Source: Hydrogenophaga intermedia (lineage in GTDB: Bacteria; Pseudomonadota; Gammaproteobacteria; Burkholderiales; Burkholderiaceae_C). From it: DNA of 51,694 nt. The notes under the pieces were generated by a model, which saw nothing but the letters and a program-made list of their open reading frames with translations, had not been told where the DNA came from and ran no database searches. Both the position numbers and the translations under genes were made by a program. Positions within the stretch are counted from its first letter, which is position 1. Each line of letters starts with the position of its first letter. Location of the stretch: assembly GCF_000723405.1 (NCBI RefSeq), contig NZ_CCAE010000036.1, forward strand, positions 1-51,694, written 5' to 3'. Below are positions 34,905-43,143 of the stretch, one piece after another.

Positions 34905-35546
34905 TCAATCCGCCACGACCGACCACGCTAACAGCAACTGGGCCCCGAAGTACGTGGGCCATCCCCACAATTGATTGGTCGGTGACGACTGAACGAAGCG
35001 CTCCCGCGCCACCGCGAGGTCGGACACCGCGAACAGCAGCGCGCCCAGCAGAACGATCCACCGCCCCGTGCTGGCCGCATGCCCCGCCGCCGTGACGCAC
35101 ATGGCCAGGATCACCACCACGTACGCCAGCACCGGCCCCTTGAACGCGGCCGGCGTGTGTGGCAGCAACCAGCGCAGCACCACCGCACCGGTGGCCAGGG
35201 CAGCGATCAGCGCCACCCCCAGGGCCAGCGAGCTCAACGGCCCGCTCGCGAAGGCCGCGGCGTACAGCCCATGCGACAGCAGGAACGCCGCCAGCCCCGC
35301 CATGAATGCGGCCGTTCGGTGCGAGAGCAGCAGCGCGTCGCCCACCCAGCCCAACAGCAGGGCGCCCAGCACCAGTTGCCCGTAGCGCGACTCCATCGCA
35401 CCCAAGGCATACGCCAACAGCACGAAGCAGGTGCTGGCGCCGAGCTTGGTGACCACGCGCATCAGCGGCCATGGCAGGCGGTCCACCACCAGCAGGGCAA
35501 CAACGAAGGCCAGGCAGGCAAGGGTCAGGGCGATGGGCAGCAACAT
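34905..35546 (-). CDS. Lysoplasmalogenase family membrane protein (YhhN/TMEM86)
   Basis: 213 residues with seven or eight hydrophobic segments. The conserved core YGQLVLGALLLGWVGDALLL with its Asp, and FAVSDLAVARERF, identify the YhhN family, which contains vinyl-ether lipid hydrolases in animals. Its bacterial role is uncertain. It follows a LysR gene on the same strand (12 bp gap), so the two may be co-transcribed. Confidence 0.82.
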   Translation of the reverse strand: MLLPIALTLACLAFVVALLVVDRLPWPLMRVVTKLGASTCFVLLAYALGAMESRYGQLVLGALLLGWVGDALLLSHRTAAFMAGLAAFLLSHGLYAAAFASGPLSSLALGVALIAALATGAVVLRWLLPHTPAAFKGPVLAYVVVILAMCVTAAGHAASTGRWIVLLGALLFAVSDLAVARERFVQSSPTNQLWGWPTYFGAQLLLAWSVVAD

Positions 35547-35558
35547 CTGGCGAGGGTA

Positions 35559-36479
35559 TCAACCCGAAGCAGGGGGCGAAGGCAAGGTCTTCACCACCTC
35601 CACCACCCAATCGATGAACACGCGCACCTTCGCGCTCTGGTACCGGTTGGGCGGGTAGGCCAGGTACATCGGCATGGGGTCGAAGCGCCAGCCATCGAAC
35701 AGCGGCACCAGTTCGCCGCGCGCGGCGTGCGCGTCGGCCATGTAGGTAGGCAGCCACAGCAAGCCCAGCCCCGCCACGCCGGCGGCCAGGTAGGCGTTGC
35801 CGTCGTCCACCGCCAGCGCGTGCCGGCCTTGCAGGCTCAATTGCTCGCCGTCGCGGCGCAGGGTCAGCCGCAGCACCTTGCCCGTGCGCCCGCTGATGTA
35901 GCCCACGGTGCGGTGGGGCGCGCTGTCCAGTTCGCGCGGGTGCGTGGGCGTGCCGGCGCGTTGCAGGTACGCCGGTGCGGCGTACGCGCCGATCGACAAG
36001 TCCCCCACGCGCCGCGCCACGAGCGAGGGGTTGGTGATCTCGCCACCGCGGATCACGCAGTCCACCTTGTCCTCGATGAGGTCGACCATGCGGTCGCTCG
36101 CGCCCATGTCGATCTGGATGTCCGGGTACTTCGCGCAAAAGTCCGGCAGCGCGGGCATCAGCACCAGGCGCGCCAGCGGGCTGGGCACGTCCACGCGGAT
36201 GCGCCCGCGTGGCGAGGCCTGGGCGCTGGACACGCTGGTCTCGGCGTCGTCCAGCTCGGCCAGCAGGCGCAGCACGCGCTCGTAGTAGGCGGCGCCGTCG
36301 GCGGTGACCTGCACCTTGCGGGTGGTGCGGTGCAGCAGCTTCACGCGCAGGTGCGCTTCCAGTTGCTGCACCAGTTGGGTCACGCTGGTCTTGTTCAGGC
36401 GCAGTGTCTCAGCGGCGCGGGTGAAGCTGCCGGCCTCCACCACGCGGGCAAAGGCCTGCATTGCATCGAATCGGTCCAT
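35559..36479 (-). CDS. LysR-family transcriptional regulator
   Basis: 306 residues. The N-terminal winged HTH is AMQAFARVVEAGSFTRAAET followed by LRLNKTSVTQLVQQLEAHL; the co-inducer domain begins near residue 90 (RGRIRVDVPSPLARLVL). It is divergent from ridA, with a perfect inverted repeat between them that is a candidate operator. Target is presumably ridA, itself, or both. Confidence 0.9.
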   Translation of the reverse strand: MDRFDAMQAFARVVEAGSFTRAAETLRLNKTSVTQLVQQLEAHLRVKLLHRTTRKVQVTADGAAYYERVLRLLAELDDAETSVSSAQASPRGRIRVDVPSPLARLVLMPALPDFCAKYPDIQIDMGASDRMVDLIEDKVDCVIRGGEITNPSLVARRVGDLSIGAYAAPAYLQRAGTPTHPRELDSAPHRTVGYISGRTGKVLRLTLRRDGEQLSLQGRHALAVDDGNAYLAAGVAGLGLLWLPTYMADAHAARGELVPLFDGWRFDPMPMYLAYPPNRYQSAKVRVFIDWVVEVVKTLPSPPASG

Positions 36480-36505
36480 GGGTGCCTCCGCCCCGGTTCA
36501 GGGAT

Positions 36506-36524
36506 TGTTTGGGTTTGCCAAACA
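36506..36524. promoter_or_regulatory. Candidate LysR operator between lysR and ridA
   Basis: TGTTTGG and its exact inverse CCAAACA are separated by 5 bp (GTTTG), 27 bp from the lysR start and 85 bp from the ridA start, in an AT-richer patch. The geometry fits LysR-type sites. Confidence 0.5.
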
Positions 36525-36608
36525 GTGATTGTTGGCCTGGCCGGTTTATCCGCGTGGGGTGCGTCCCTAGATTCCCTGCTCCTTCAAGCAATTTGTGGAG
36601 CTCCCGAC

Positions 36609-37019
36609 ATGACCCCCAAGACCCAGACCAACACCCGCGACGTGGTGTCCCCGCCCAGCCGTCACGCCCTGTACGACGCGCACCGCTATTCCCCCGCCAT
36701 CCGCGCCAACGGCCTGCTGTTCGTGTCCGGCCAGGTGGGCAGCCGGGCCGATGGCTCGCCCGAGCCCGACCTGGACGAACAGGTGCGCCTGGCGTTCAGG
36801 AACCTCAACGCCATCCTGGCCGAGGCCGGCCTCAGCTTCGACGACGTCATCGATGTGACCGTGTTCATGGTGGACCCGCACACCCACTTCGAGCGCGCCT
36901 GGGCCGTGGCGGCGGAGTTCTGGGGACAGGCGCCCTACCCCACGGCCACCGCCATCGGCGTCACCTGGCTGTCGGGCTTCCAGTTCGAGATCAAGGTGAT
37001 CGCGAAGCTGCCCGAGTGA
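36609..37019 (+). CDS. RidA-family protein (reactive imine/enamine deaminase)
   Basis: 136 residues from the ATG at 36609. The YjgF/RidA fold is evident in RYSPAIRANGLLFVSGQVG, AFRNLNAILAEAGLSFDDVI and WAVAAEFWGQAPYPTATAIG. The conserved Arg near position 105 of archetypal RidA (PxRxxV) is not apparent: the equivalent reads PTATAIGV, which suggests a non-archetypal subgroup with a different activity. Its last 29 bp overlap the convergent AraC-type gene. Confidence 0.85.
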   Translation: MTPKTQTNTRDVVSPPSRHALYDAHRYSPAIRANGLLFVSGQVGSRADGSPEPDLDEQVRLAFRNLNAILAEAGLSFDDVIDVTVFMVDPHTHFERAWAVAAEFWGQAPYPTATAIGVTWLSGFQFEIKVIAKLPE

Positions 37020-37911
37020 GCGCGTACCGGCTGGGCGGCTGCCCCACGTGGCGGCTGAAGGCCGTGCTGAAGGTGCTGGCCGAGCCGTAACCCACGCGCT
37101 CGGCCACCGCGCCGATGGGCAGGCCGCCCTGATCGAGCAAGTCCTTGGCCAGGGCCATGCGCCAGGTCAGCAGGTATTCCATGGGCGGCACGCCCAACGC
37201 GCGCGTGAAGCGCTCGAAGAAGGTGGAGCGCGAGAGCGCGGCTTCCTTCGCCAGGGCAGGCACCGTCCACGCGCGTTCGGGTGCGCCGTGCAGGCGGCGC
37301 AGGGCCACGGCCACGCGCTCGTCGGCCAGGCCGCGCAGCAGGCCGGGCGGGGCCGCCTCGTTCGCGGCGCCGCGCAGCGCCTCGATGAGCAGCAGCTCCA
37401 CCAGCCGCGCCAGCACCAGGTGGCGGCCCGCGCGCTCGGCCAGGGATTCGTCGCGCACCAGTTGCACCAGCACGGGCAGGCGATCGACGCCGCGCACGTG
37501 CAGCAGCGTGGGCAGCAGCGACACCAGCAGCGCCGCGTCCAGCGACTGGAACTGGAAGTAGCCGCCGAGCATGCGCATCTCGGGCGGGCCCTTGCGGCGG
37601 CCGTGGCGCAGCTCGCCTTGCTGCTGTTGCCCGGCGGTGCGGGCCGGGTCCATGTGCACGGGCACGGCGGGTTCCGGGCCGCGCAGCGTGAAGCCGGGCG
37701 TGCTGGGCATCAGCACGAAGTCGCCCGCCTGCAGGGTGAGCGGCCGCTGCCCGTCCACCGCCAGCACGCAATCGCCTTCCATCATGGTGCAGAAGCTGGG
37801 TTGCCCGAAGGCCGGGTAGCGCACGGCCCAGGCGCCCGCGCCGCTGATGACCTTGGAGTACACCGCGCGCGGGCGCAGCAGGGCGATGACGTCGGCCAGC
37901 GGGTCCACCAT
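36991..37911 (-). CDS. AraC-family transcriptional regulator with cupin N-domain
   Basis: 306 residues from the ATG at 37911 (MVDPLADVIA). The N-terminal ~190 residues form a cupin_6-type ligand domain (SKVISGAGAWAVRYPAFGQP). The C-terminal double HTH is visible as WTVPALAKEAALSRSTFFER and LPIGAVAERVGYGSASTFST with FSRHVGQPPSRY. Regulators of this type often control neighbouring oxidoreductases; here the divergent SDR gene is the obvious target, with direct repeats in the gap. Confidence 0.88.
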   Translation of the reverse strand: MVDPLADVIALLRPRAVYSKVISGAGAWAVRYPAFGQPSFCTMMEGDCVLAVDGQRPLTLQAGDFVLMPSTPGFTLRGPEPAVPVHMDPARTAGQQQQGELRHGRRKGPPEMRMLGGYFQFQSLDAALLVSLLPTLLHVRGVDRLPVLVQLVRDESLAERAGRHLVLARLVELLLIEALRGAANEAAPPGLLRGLADERVAVALRRLHGAPERAWTVPALAKEAALSRSTFFERFTRALGVPPMEYLLTWRMALAKDLLDQGGLPIGAVAERVGYGSASTFSTAFSRHVGQPPSRYALTRAASRSP

Positions 37912-37919
37912 GATCGGAC

Positions 37920-37966
37920 GATTCCGGATGATTCCGGACGATTGCCAAAGTGATTCGGATTCCGGA
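37920..37966. promoter_or_regulatory. Direct repeats in the araC-SDR intergenic region
   Basis: GATTCCGGA occurs at 37920-37928, 37930-37938 and 37958-37966, with a degenerate GATTCGG at 37952-37958. Spacings are 10 and 28 bp, close to helical turns. They lie just upstream of the AraC-type gene start and before the SDR gene, and are likely binding sites for the regulator. Confidence 0.55.
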
Positions 37967-38032
37967 TTGTAGATAGTCCGGGTGATGGCGCCTATCGTTG
38001 CGACACCTTCAACGCAAACCACAGGACCTCTC

Positions 38033-38794
38033 ATGAAAACCATCCTCATCACCGGCTGCTCCTCCGGCTATGGCCTGGAAACCGCGCGCCATTTCCACGC
38101 CAAGGGCTGGAACGTCATCGCCACCATGCGCACGCCGCGCGACGGCCTGCTGCCGCTCTCGCCCCGGCTGCGCGTGCTGCCGCTGGACGTGACCCGGCCC
38201 GACAGCATCGCCCGCGCGCTGGACGCGGCGGGCCCCATCGACGTGCTCGTGAACAACGCGGGCCTGGGCCTGTTCGGCGCCTTCGAGGCCACGCCCATGG
38301 CCACGGTGCGCGAGATCTTCGAGACCAACACCTTCGGCAGCATGGCGATGGCGCAGGCGGTGCTGCCGGCCTGGCGCGCGCGCCGCTCGGGCCTGCTGAT
38401 CAACGTCACCTCCAGCGCCACGCTGGCGCCGTTCCCGCTGGTGGCGGCCTACACGGCCAGCAAGACGGCAATCGAGGGCTTCACCGAATCGCTGGCGCTG
38501 GAGCTGCAGGCCTTCGGTGTGCGCGTGAAGCTGGTGGAGCCGGGCTACGGCCCCGGCACGCGCTTCACCGCCAACGGCGCCGAGCGCATGCAAGGCCTGA
38601 TCCCCGAGGCCTACGCGCCCTATGCCCACGAGGTGTTCGCCTCGTTTGCGCAGCCGGCGGCGGTGACGAGCGAGCTCGATGTGGCCGAGGCCATCTGGCA
38701 AGCGGTGAACGACGAATCTCCCCGGCTGCGCTACGCGGCGGGGGCGGATGCGGTGGCGCTGGCCACCCGTGCGCCGGTGCCGGCGGCGCACTGA
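38033..38794 (+). CDS. Short-chain dehydrogenase/reductase
   Basis: Classical SDR of 253 residues from the ATG at 38033. Cofactor loop TGCSSGYG is at 7-14, NNAG in VLVNNAGLGLFGAFE, and the active-site YTASK follows SSATLAPFPLVAA. TMRTPRD after the second strand suggests NADP(H) preference (Arg). Convergent with an aldo/keto reductase (12 bp apart) and divergent from the AraC regulator. Substrate unknown. Confidence 0.9.
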   Translation: MKTILITGCSSGYGLETARHFHAKGWNVIATMRTPRDGLLPLSPRLRVLPLDVTRPDSIARALDAAGPIDVLVNNAGLGLFGAFEATPMATVREIFETNTFGSMAMAQAVLPAWRARRSGLLINVTSSATLAPFPLVAAYTASKTAIEGFTESLALELQAFGVRVKLVEPGYGPGTRFTANGAERMQGLIPEAYAPYAHEVFASFAQPAAVTSELDVAEAIWQAVNDESPRLRYAAGADAVALATRAPVPAAH

Positions 38795-38806
38795 GGGCGG
38801 CGCGCC

Positions 38807-39820
38807 TCAACCCGCGATGGGCAGCGGCGCCTCCCGGCTGACCAGGTCCGCCGCGCGCAGCTCGCGCCAGAAGTCCGCCGGCACGGTCTCGTCGAGCGCC
38901 GCGCGGTCTTCCGCAATGCGCTTCGGCTGGCTCGCCCCGGGGATGACCGCTGCCACCGCCGGGTGCGCCAGTGCGAACTGCAGCCCCGCCGCTTTCATGC
39001 TCACGCCATGGCGGTCGGCGATGCCCTTGATGCGCGCCACCTTGGCCAGGATCTCGGGCGTGGCCGGCGCGTACTCGAAGTTCGGCCCACCCACCAGCGC
39101 GCCGGAGCTGTAGGGCCCGCCGACGACGATGCCCAGCCCGCGCTGCGCCACCAGTGGCATCACGCGCTGCAGCGCGCGCTCGTGGTCGAGCAGGGTGTAG
39201 CGGCCCGCGAGCAGGAAGCCGTCGGGGCGCGGGCCTTCCAGGCCCAGCAGCAGTTCGATGGGCTCGACGCGGTTGACACCCAGGCCCCAGGCCTTGATCA
39301 CGCCCTCGTCGCGCAGCCGGTCCAGCGCCTTGAAGGCGCCCTTGCGCGCGGTCTCGAACACGCCCAGCCATTCGTCGCCGTAGAAGTCCTGCGCCACGTC
39401 GTGCACCCAGACGATCTCGATGCGGTCGGTGCGCAGGCGCTTCAGGCTGTCCTCGATGGAGCGCAGCGTCGCGTCTTCCGAGTAGTCGTTGACGATGCGG
39501 TTCGGGCGGCCGTGCTTGAACACATCGCCCTTCTCGCCCAGGTCGCGCGCGGTGACGTCCTCCACTTCGTCCAGGATGAGCCGGCCGGCCTTGGTGCTGA
39601 TGACGTAGTCGTCGCGCGGGCGCCCGGCCAGCGCCTCGCCCATGCGCAGTTCGGCCAGGCCCGCGCCGTAGAAGGGCGCGTTGTCGAAGTAGCGGATGCC
39701 GTCGTTCCAGGCGGCGTCCACCGTGGCGCGCGCCTCGGCCTCGGGGATGTCGCGGAACATGTTGCCCAGGGGCGCGGTGCCGAAGCCGAGCGCGCCGGGA
39801 AGGATGTCTTTCAGTGCCAT
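38807..39820 (-). CDS. Aldo/keto reductase (D-threo-aldose 1-dehydrogenase-like)
   Basis: 337 residues from the ATG at 39820. The AKR tetrad is visible: Asp and Tyr in YFDNAPFYGAG, Lys in VISTKAGR, and His in IVWVHDVAQD. The sequence type, with GALGFGTAPLGNMFRDIPEA at the start, is close to D-threo-aldose dehydrogenase or pyridoxal dehydrogenase members. It is divergent from a LysR gene that may control it. Confidence 0.86.
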   Translation of the reverse strand: MALKDILPGALGFGTAPLGNMFRDIPEAEARATVDAAWNDGIRYFDNAPFYGAGLAELRMGEALAGRPRDDYVISTKAGRLILDEVEDVTARDLGEKGDVFKHGRPNRIVNDYSEDATLRSIEDSLKRLRTDRIEIVWVHDVAQDFYGDEWLGVFETARKGAFKALDRLRDEGVIKAWGLGVNRVEPIELLLGLEGPRPDGFLLAGRYTLLDHERALQRVMPLVAQRGLGIVVGGPYSSGALVGGPNFEYAPATPEILAKVARIKGIADRHGVSMKAAGLQFALAHPAVAAVIPGASQPKRIAEDRAALDETVPADFWRELRAADLVSREAPLPIAG

Positions 39821-39903
39821 GGTGCGGTCCTTGGTGAAGGGTGAGAGGGAGAGGTGATGGGCCGAATCATGGGCGCCGCCAACCATTTCCACCACTTTAT
39901 TTG

Positions 39904-39931
39904 CTGGATTCCAGATATTCATGTGACATGA
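39904..39931. promoter_or_regulatory. Two palindromes in the AKR-lysR intergenic region
   Basis: CTGGATTCCAG (39904-39914, 5-1-5) and TCATGTGACATGA (39919-39931, 6-1-6) are both perfect. The second is a palindromic T-N11-A box, the classic LysR recognition form, and ends 7 bp before the lysR ATG, so binding would affect lysR itself. Confidence 0.55.
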
Positions 39932-39938
39932 TGACTGG

Positions 39939-40850
39939 ATGCGCTACGACCTGAACCTGCTGCCCGTCTTCCTGGTGCTGATGGAGGAGCGCAGCGTGAC
40001 GCGGGCCGCGCAGCGCCTGGGCATCACGCAGCCCGCGCTGTCCAACGCGCTCACACGCCTGCGCACCATGCTGCAAGACCCGCTCTTCGTGCGGCAGCGC
40101 TACGGCATGGAGCCGACGCAGAAGGCGCAGGAACTGGCGCCCGTGCTGGCGGCGGCGCTGGCCAGCGTGGACGAGGTGGTGCTGGGCCAGCAGGCCTTCG
40201 ACCCCGCCAAGGCCCGCCAGCGCATCACCATCGCCTCCAACAGTTATGTGGAATTCGTGTTGATGCCGCGTGTGGTGGCGCGGTTGCAGGAACGCGCGCC
40301 AGGCGTGCAGTTGCGGCTGATTCCCTATGGCGCCGACCTGGCCGACACGGGCGTGATGTCGGGCGACACGGCCATGGTGCTGGGCCGTGTGGTCAATGCA
40401 CCGGACAACCTGGTGGTGCAGCACCTGATGGACGAAAGCCTGGCCTGCGTGGTGCGGGCCGACCACCCCACGGTGCACAAACGCCTGTCGCGCCAGCAGT
40501 TCGAGCGGCTCAAGCACGTGAACCTGGTGCCGCCCGGGGGGCGCCTGCGCGTAGGCCTGTTCCAGGCATTGGAGAAGCAGGGCTTGCAGCGCGAGGTGGC
40601 GGTCTCGGTCACGCACTTCCTCGCCATCCCGGAAATGATCGCCGTGTCCGACCACTGCGCGACGCTGCCGTCGCTGATCTGCCGCCGCCTGGCGCAAGAC
40701 CCGCGCCTGAAGGTGCTGCCCGCGCCCGTGGACCTGGGCACTTTTCCGGTGGAGATGGCCTGGCACGCGCGCCACCGACACGACCCGGCGCACCGCTGGC
40801 TGCGGGCCCTGGTGGTGGAGGTGGCGAAGGAGTTGTGCGCAGCGGGCTAG
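39939..40850 (+). CDS. LysR-family transcriptional regulator
   Basis: 303 residues. HTH: LVLMEERSVTRAAQRLGITQ, then PALSNALTRLRTMLQDPLFV, which is the NodD/LeuO-like type N-terminus. The effector domain follows from about residue 90. Divergent from the aldo/keto reductase, its probable target. The 3' end overlaps the convergent HxlR-type gene by 4 bp. Confidence 0.9.
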   Translation: MRYDLNLLPVFLVLMEERSVTRAAQRLGITQPALSNALTRLRTMLQDPLFVRQRYGMEPTQKAQELAPVLAAALASVDEVVLGQQAFDPAKARQRITIASNSYVEFVLMPRVVARLQERAPGVQLRLIPYGADLADTGVMSGDTAMVLGRVVNAPDNLVVQHLMDESLACVVRADHPTVHKRLSRQQFERLKHVNLVPPGGRLRVGLFQALEKQGLQREVAVSVTHFLAIPEMIAVSDHCATLPSLICRRLAQDPRLKVLPAPVDLGTFPVEMAWHARHRHDPAHRWLRALVVEVAKELCAAG

Positions 40851-41542
40851 GCGCGCCCTGCGCGCTGCGCCATGCGCGTGGGCGCGAACACACTGCGCCC
40901 CAGCCAGCGCCACAGGCGCTGCCCGTTGCGCCCCGCGCCCTGAACGCTCAGGCCGCCCGCGCGGATGGCCTGCTCCGGGTCGCTGTCGCCGGTCCAGATC
41001 TCGGTGAGGGCGCGCACGGTCGAGTCGACCAGCACGCTGATGTCATGGCCCGGGTCGTCGCGGCACAGATCGGCTTCGTGGTGCTGCACCACCAGCCACC
41101 ATTGCCGCTCGGCCGCGGGCGCGTCGCGAAACCGGAAGTGCACCACCGTGCGTTCGTCAGCCGGGAACTCGTCGAGGCGCGCGAAGCGGCGGATGTCCCA
41201 CATCAGAAAGCCCGCGTCCAGTTGATCGGCCCGCAGCCGGCTGCCGATCCATCGCGCGCCCCAGTGGCCGATGCCCACCACGATGGGCCGCAGCTCTTCG
41301 CCGGCGGTCGTCAGGTGGTATTCCCAGCCCTTCTCTGCGCGCCGCCGCTCCACCACACCGATCTCTTCCAGCTTGCGCAGGCGCTGCGTCAGCAGCGTGG
41401 CCGACATGCGTGGCACGCCGCGGTGGATGTCGTTGAAGCGGTGGCTGCCGCAGAGCAGTTCGCGCACCACCAGGGGCGTCCACAGCTCGCCCAGCACTTC
41501 CGCGCCACGGGCGACGGTGCAGAACTGCAGGTAGTCGATCAT
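40847..41542 (-). CDS. HxlR-family transcriptional regulator with C-terminal SCP2-like domain
   Basis: 231 residues. The N-terminal ~105 residues are a HxlR/DUF24 winged helix: CTVARGAEVLGELWTPLVVR, then RMSATLLTQRLRKLEEIGVV and GWEYHLTTAGEEL. Plain HxlR proteins end about here; the extra ~120 residues resemble a sterol-carrier-like ligand domain. It is divergent from a methyltransferase gene, and three palindromes lie in the gap. Confidence 0.85.
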   Translation of the reverse strand: MIDYLQFCTVARGAEVLGELWTPLVVRELLCGSHRFNDIHRGVPRMSATLLTQRLRKLEEIGVVERRRAEKGWEYHLTTAGEELRPIVVGIGHWGARWIGSRLRADQLDAGFLMWDIRRFARLDEFPADERTVVHFRFRDAPAAERQWWLVVQHHEADLCRDDPGHDISVLVDSTVRALTEIWTGDSDPEQAIRAGGLSVQGAGRNGQRLWRWLGRSVFAPTRMAQRAGRA

Positions 41543-41554
41543 GCGGGCCAGTCT

Positions 41555-41622
41555 AGCGACGCGTCGCTGGCCTGCCTACTCCAGATTCTGGACTTGAGAG
41601 GTCCTGGCGCCAGGCCTAACTT
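41555..41622 (+). promoter_or_regulatory. Promoter with three perfect palindromes between hxlR-type and methyltransferase genes
   Basis: AGCGACGCGTCGCT (41555-41568), TCCAGATTCTGGA (41580-41592) and CCTGGCGCCAGG (41603-41614) are each perfect. A possible sigma70 promoter toward the methyltransferase is TTGAGA (41594-41599), 17 bp, then TAACTT (41617-41622), which places the third palindrome in the spacer and the second abutting the -35. These are strong operator candidates for the HxlR-type regulator. Confidence 0.55.
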
Positions 41623-41670
41623 GCGGGCCGACCGTGCACGTCGCACCGGTCTTCCTCCAGGAGAACCGCC

Positions 41671-42558
41671 ATGACCGAGACCCTTGTTTCTTCTCCCGCA
41701 CCGGCCGTATTCGACGCCGGGAAGTTCCGCCAGACCACGCGCGCGCAATGGGAGAGCGCCGCCGAGGCCTGGGACCGATGGGGCCCCTTGCTGGCGCGCT
41801 GGCTGGGCCCGGCCACCGAGGCCATGCTGGACATGGCGGCCGTGGGTCCGGGCTCGCGCGTGCTCGACGTGGCCGCCGGTGCGGGCGAGCAGACCCTGAC
41901 GGCGGCGCGCCGCGTGGGTGCGCGGGGGCACGTGCTGGCCACCGACATCTCGCCCACGATCCTGCGCTACGCCAAGGCGGCGGCCGATGCGGCTGGCCTG
42001 TCCCACGTGGAGACGCTGGAACTGGATGGCGAGCGCCACGACCGCTTGCCCGTCGCGTCGTTCGACGCGGCGGTGTCGCGCGTGGGCCTGATCTATTTCC
42101 CCGACCAGCAGCGCGCGCTGGCCGGCATCCGCCATGCGTTGAAACCCGGTGGGCGTTTCGCCGCCGTGGTGTATTCCACCGCCGACCGCAACCCGTTCTT
42201 CTCGGTGCCGGTCGGCATCATCCGCCGCCGCGCGCAATTGCCGCCGCCGCTGCCTGGCCAACCGGGGCCCTTCTCGCTGGGCGGTGAGGGGGTGCTGGCC
42301 AAGGCGCTGGAACAGGCGGGCTTTCGCGACGTGGCGGTGCGCAAGATCGAGTCCCCTGTGCACCTGCCCACGGCCGCCGAGTGCGTGCGCTTCGAGCGCG
42401 AATCCTTCGGCGCGCTGCACCAGATGATGGCCAGCTTGAGCGAAGACGAGCGCGCCGACACCTGGCAAGAGATCGAGCAGGCGCTGTTGCGCTTCGAGAG
42501 CCCGGCGGACGGCTTCGTGGGGCCGTGCGAGATGCTGGTGGGCGCGGGCACGCGCTGA
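41671..42558 (+). CDS. Class I SAM-dependent methyltransferase
   Basis: 295 residues, with RBS AGGAG before the ATG. Motif I VLDVAAGAGEQT is at 64-75, then LATDISPTILRYAKAAADAA (motif II), and IRHALKPGGRFAAVVYS (motif III). It belongs to the UbiE-like methyltransferase_11 group. The substrate is unknown. It is likely regulated by the divergent HxlR-type protein. Confidence 0.83.
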   Translation: MTETLVSSPAPAVFDAGKFRQTTRAQWESAAEAWDRWGPLLARWLGPATEAMLDMAAVGPGSRVLDVAAGAGEQTLTAARRVGARGHVLATDISPTILRYAKAAADAAGLSHVETLELDGERHDRLPVASFDAAVSRVGLIYFPDQQRALAGIRHALKPGGRFAAVVYSTADRNPFFSVPVGIIRRRAQLPPPLPGQPGPFSLGGEGVLAKALEQAGFRDVAVRKIESPVHLPTAAECVRFERESFGALHQMMASLSEDERADTWQEIEQALLRFESPADGFVGPCEMLVGAGTR

Positions 42559-42585
42559 CGCGGTGGCCCGTGCGGCGGCGCCCGG

Positions 42586-43035
42586 TCAGGCGGCCGCGCG
42601 GCGCGGTGGGAACAGGCGCCGCGTCAGGTCCGCGTTGCTTTCCTTCACCAGGTCCTTGTCGAGCGTGCCGATCACCGCGGCGGATACCTCGCCGTTCAGC
42701 GCCTTGCGCAGGTAACCCAGCAGGCGCGGCGCCGCCACCACGTGCAGCGCGTCGAAGCGCTTCTCGCGGTGGCATTCGGCCAGGCGCTGCGCGATGCGCG
42801 CCGCGAACACCTGCGCGTGCTGGTGGCGCTCCGAATCACCGGCCGACACGGTGGCCTGCGACGGGCCGCCGTTGCCGCCCGCGCGGCGGCCGTGGGGTCC
42901 GTTGTGCATCTCGCCTTCGCGCGCGTGGGCGCCGGGGTCGGTGAGTTCTTCCACTGGCTCCAGGTCCGCGCCTGTCGGCTTCTCCAGGATCCGCGCGATG
43001 GCTTCGTCGGCCACCAGGGCCCATGTGGTCTTCAT
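42586..43035 (-). CDS. Host attachment family protein (baeRF-like)
   Basis: 149 residues from the ATG at 43035, with RBS AAAGGAGC. MKTTWALVADEAIARILEKP and the later FAARIAQRLAECHREKRFDA, VVAAPRLLGYLRKAL fit the family named from an Agrobacterium attachment protein, now grouped with release-factor-like domains. Its molecular role is unclear; the attachment name should not be over-read. The two genes on either side appear unrelated. Confidence 0.8.
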   Translation of the reverse strand: MKTTWALVADEAIARILEKPTGADLEPVEELTDPGAHAREGEMHNGPHGRRAGGNGGPSQATVSAGDSERHQHAQVFAARIAQRLAECHREKRFDALHVVAAPRLLGYLRKALNGEVSAAVIGTLDKDLVKESNADLTRRLFPPRRAAA

Positions 43036-43143
43036 TGGCTGCTCCTTTCTTGGGTGCGGGCCGCAGCCCGGGAAAGGCCCATGCTGAGGGCATGGGAAGC
43101 GCACCGCTGTAGGACAAGACCGTGCCCGCTCGCCCGCAGAGCC

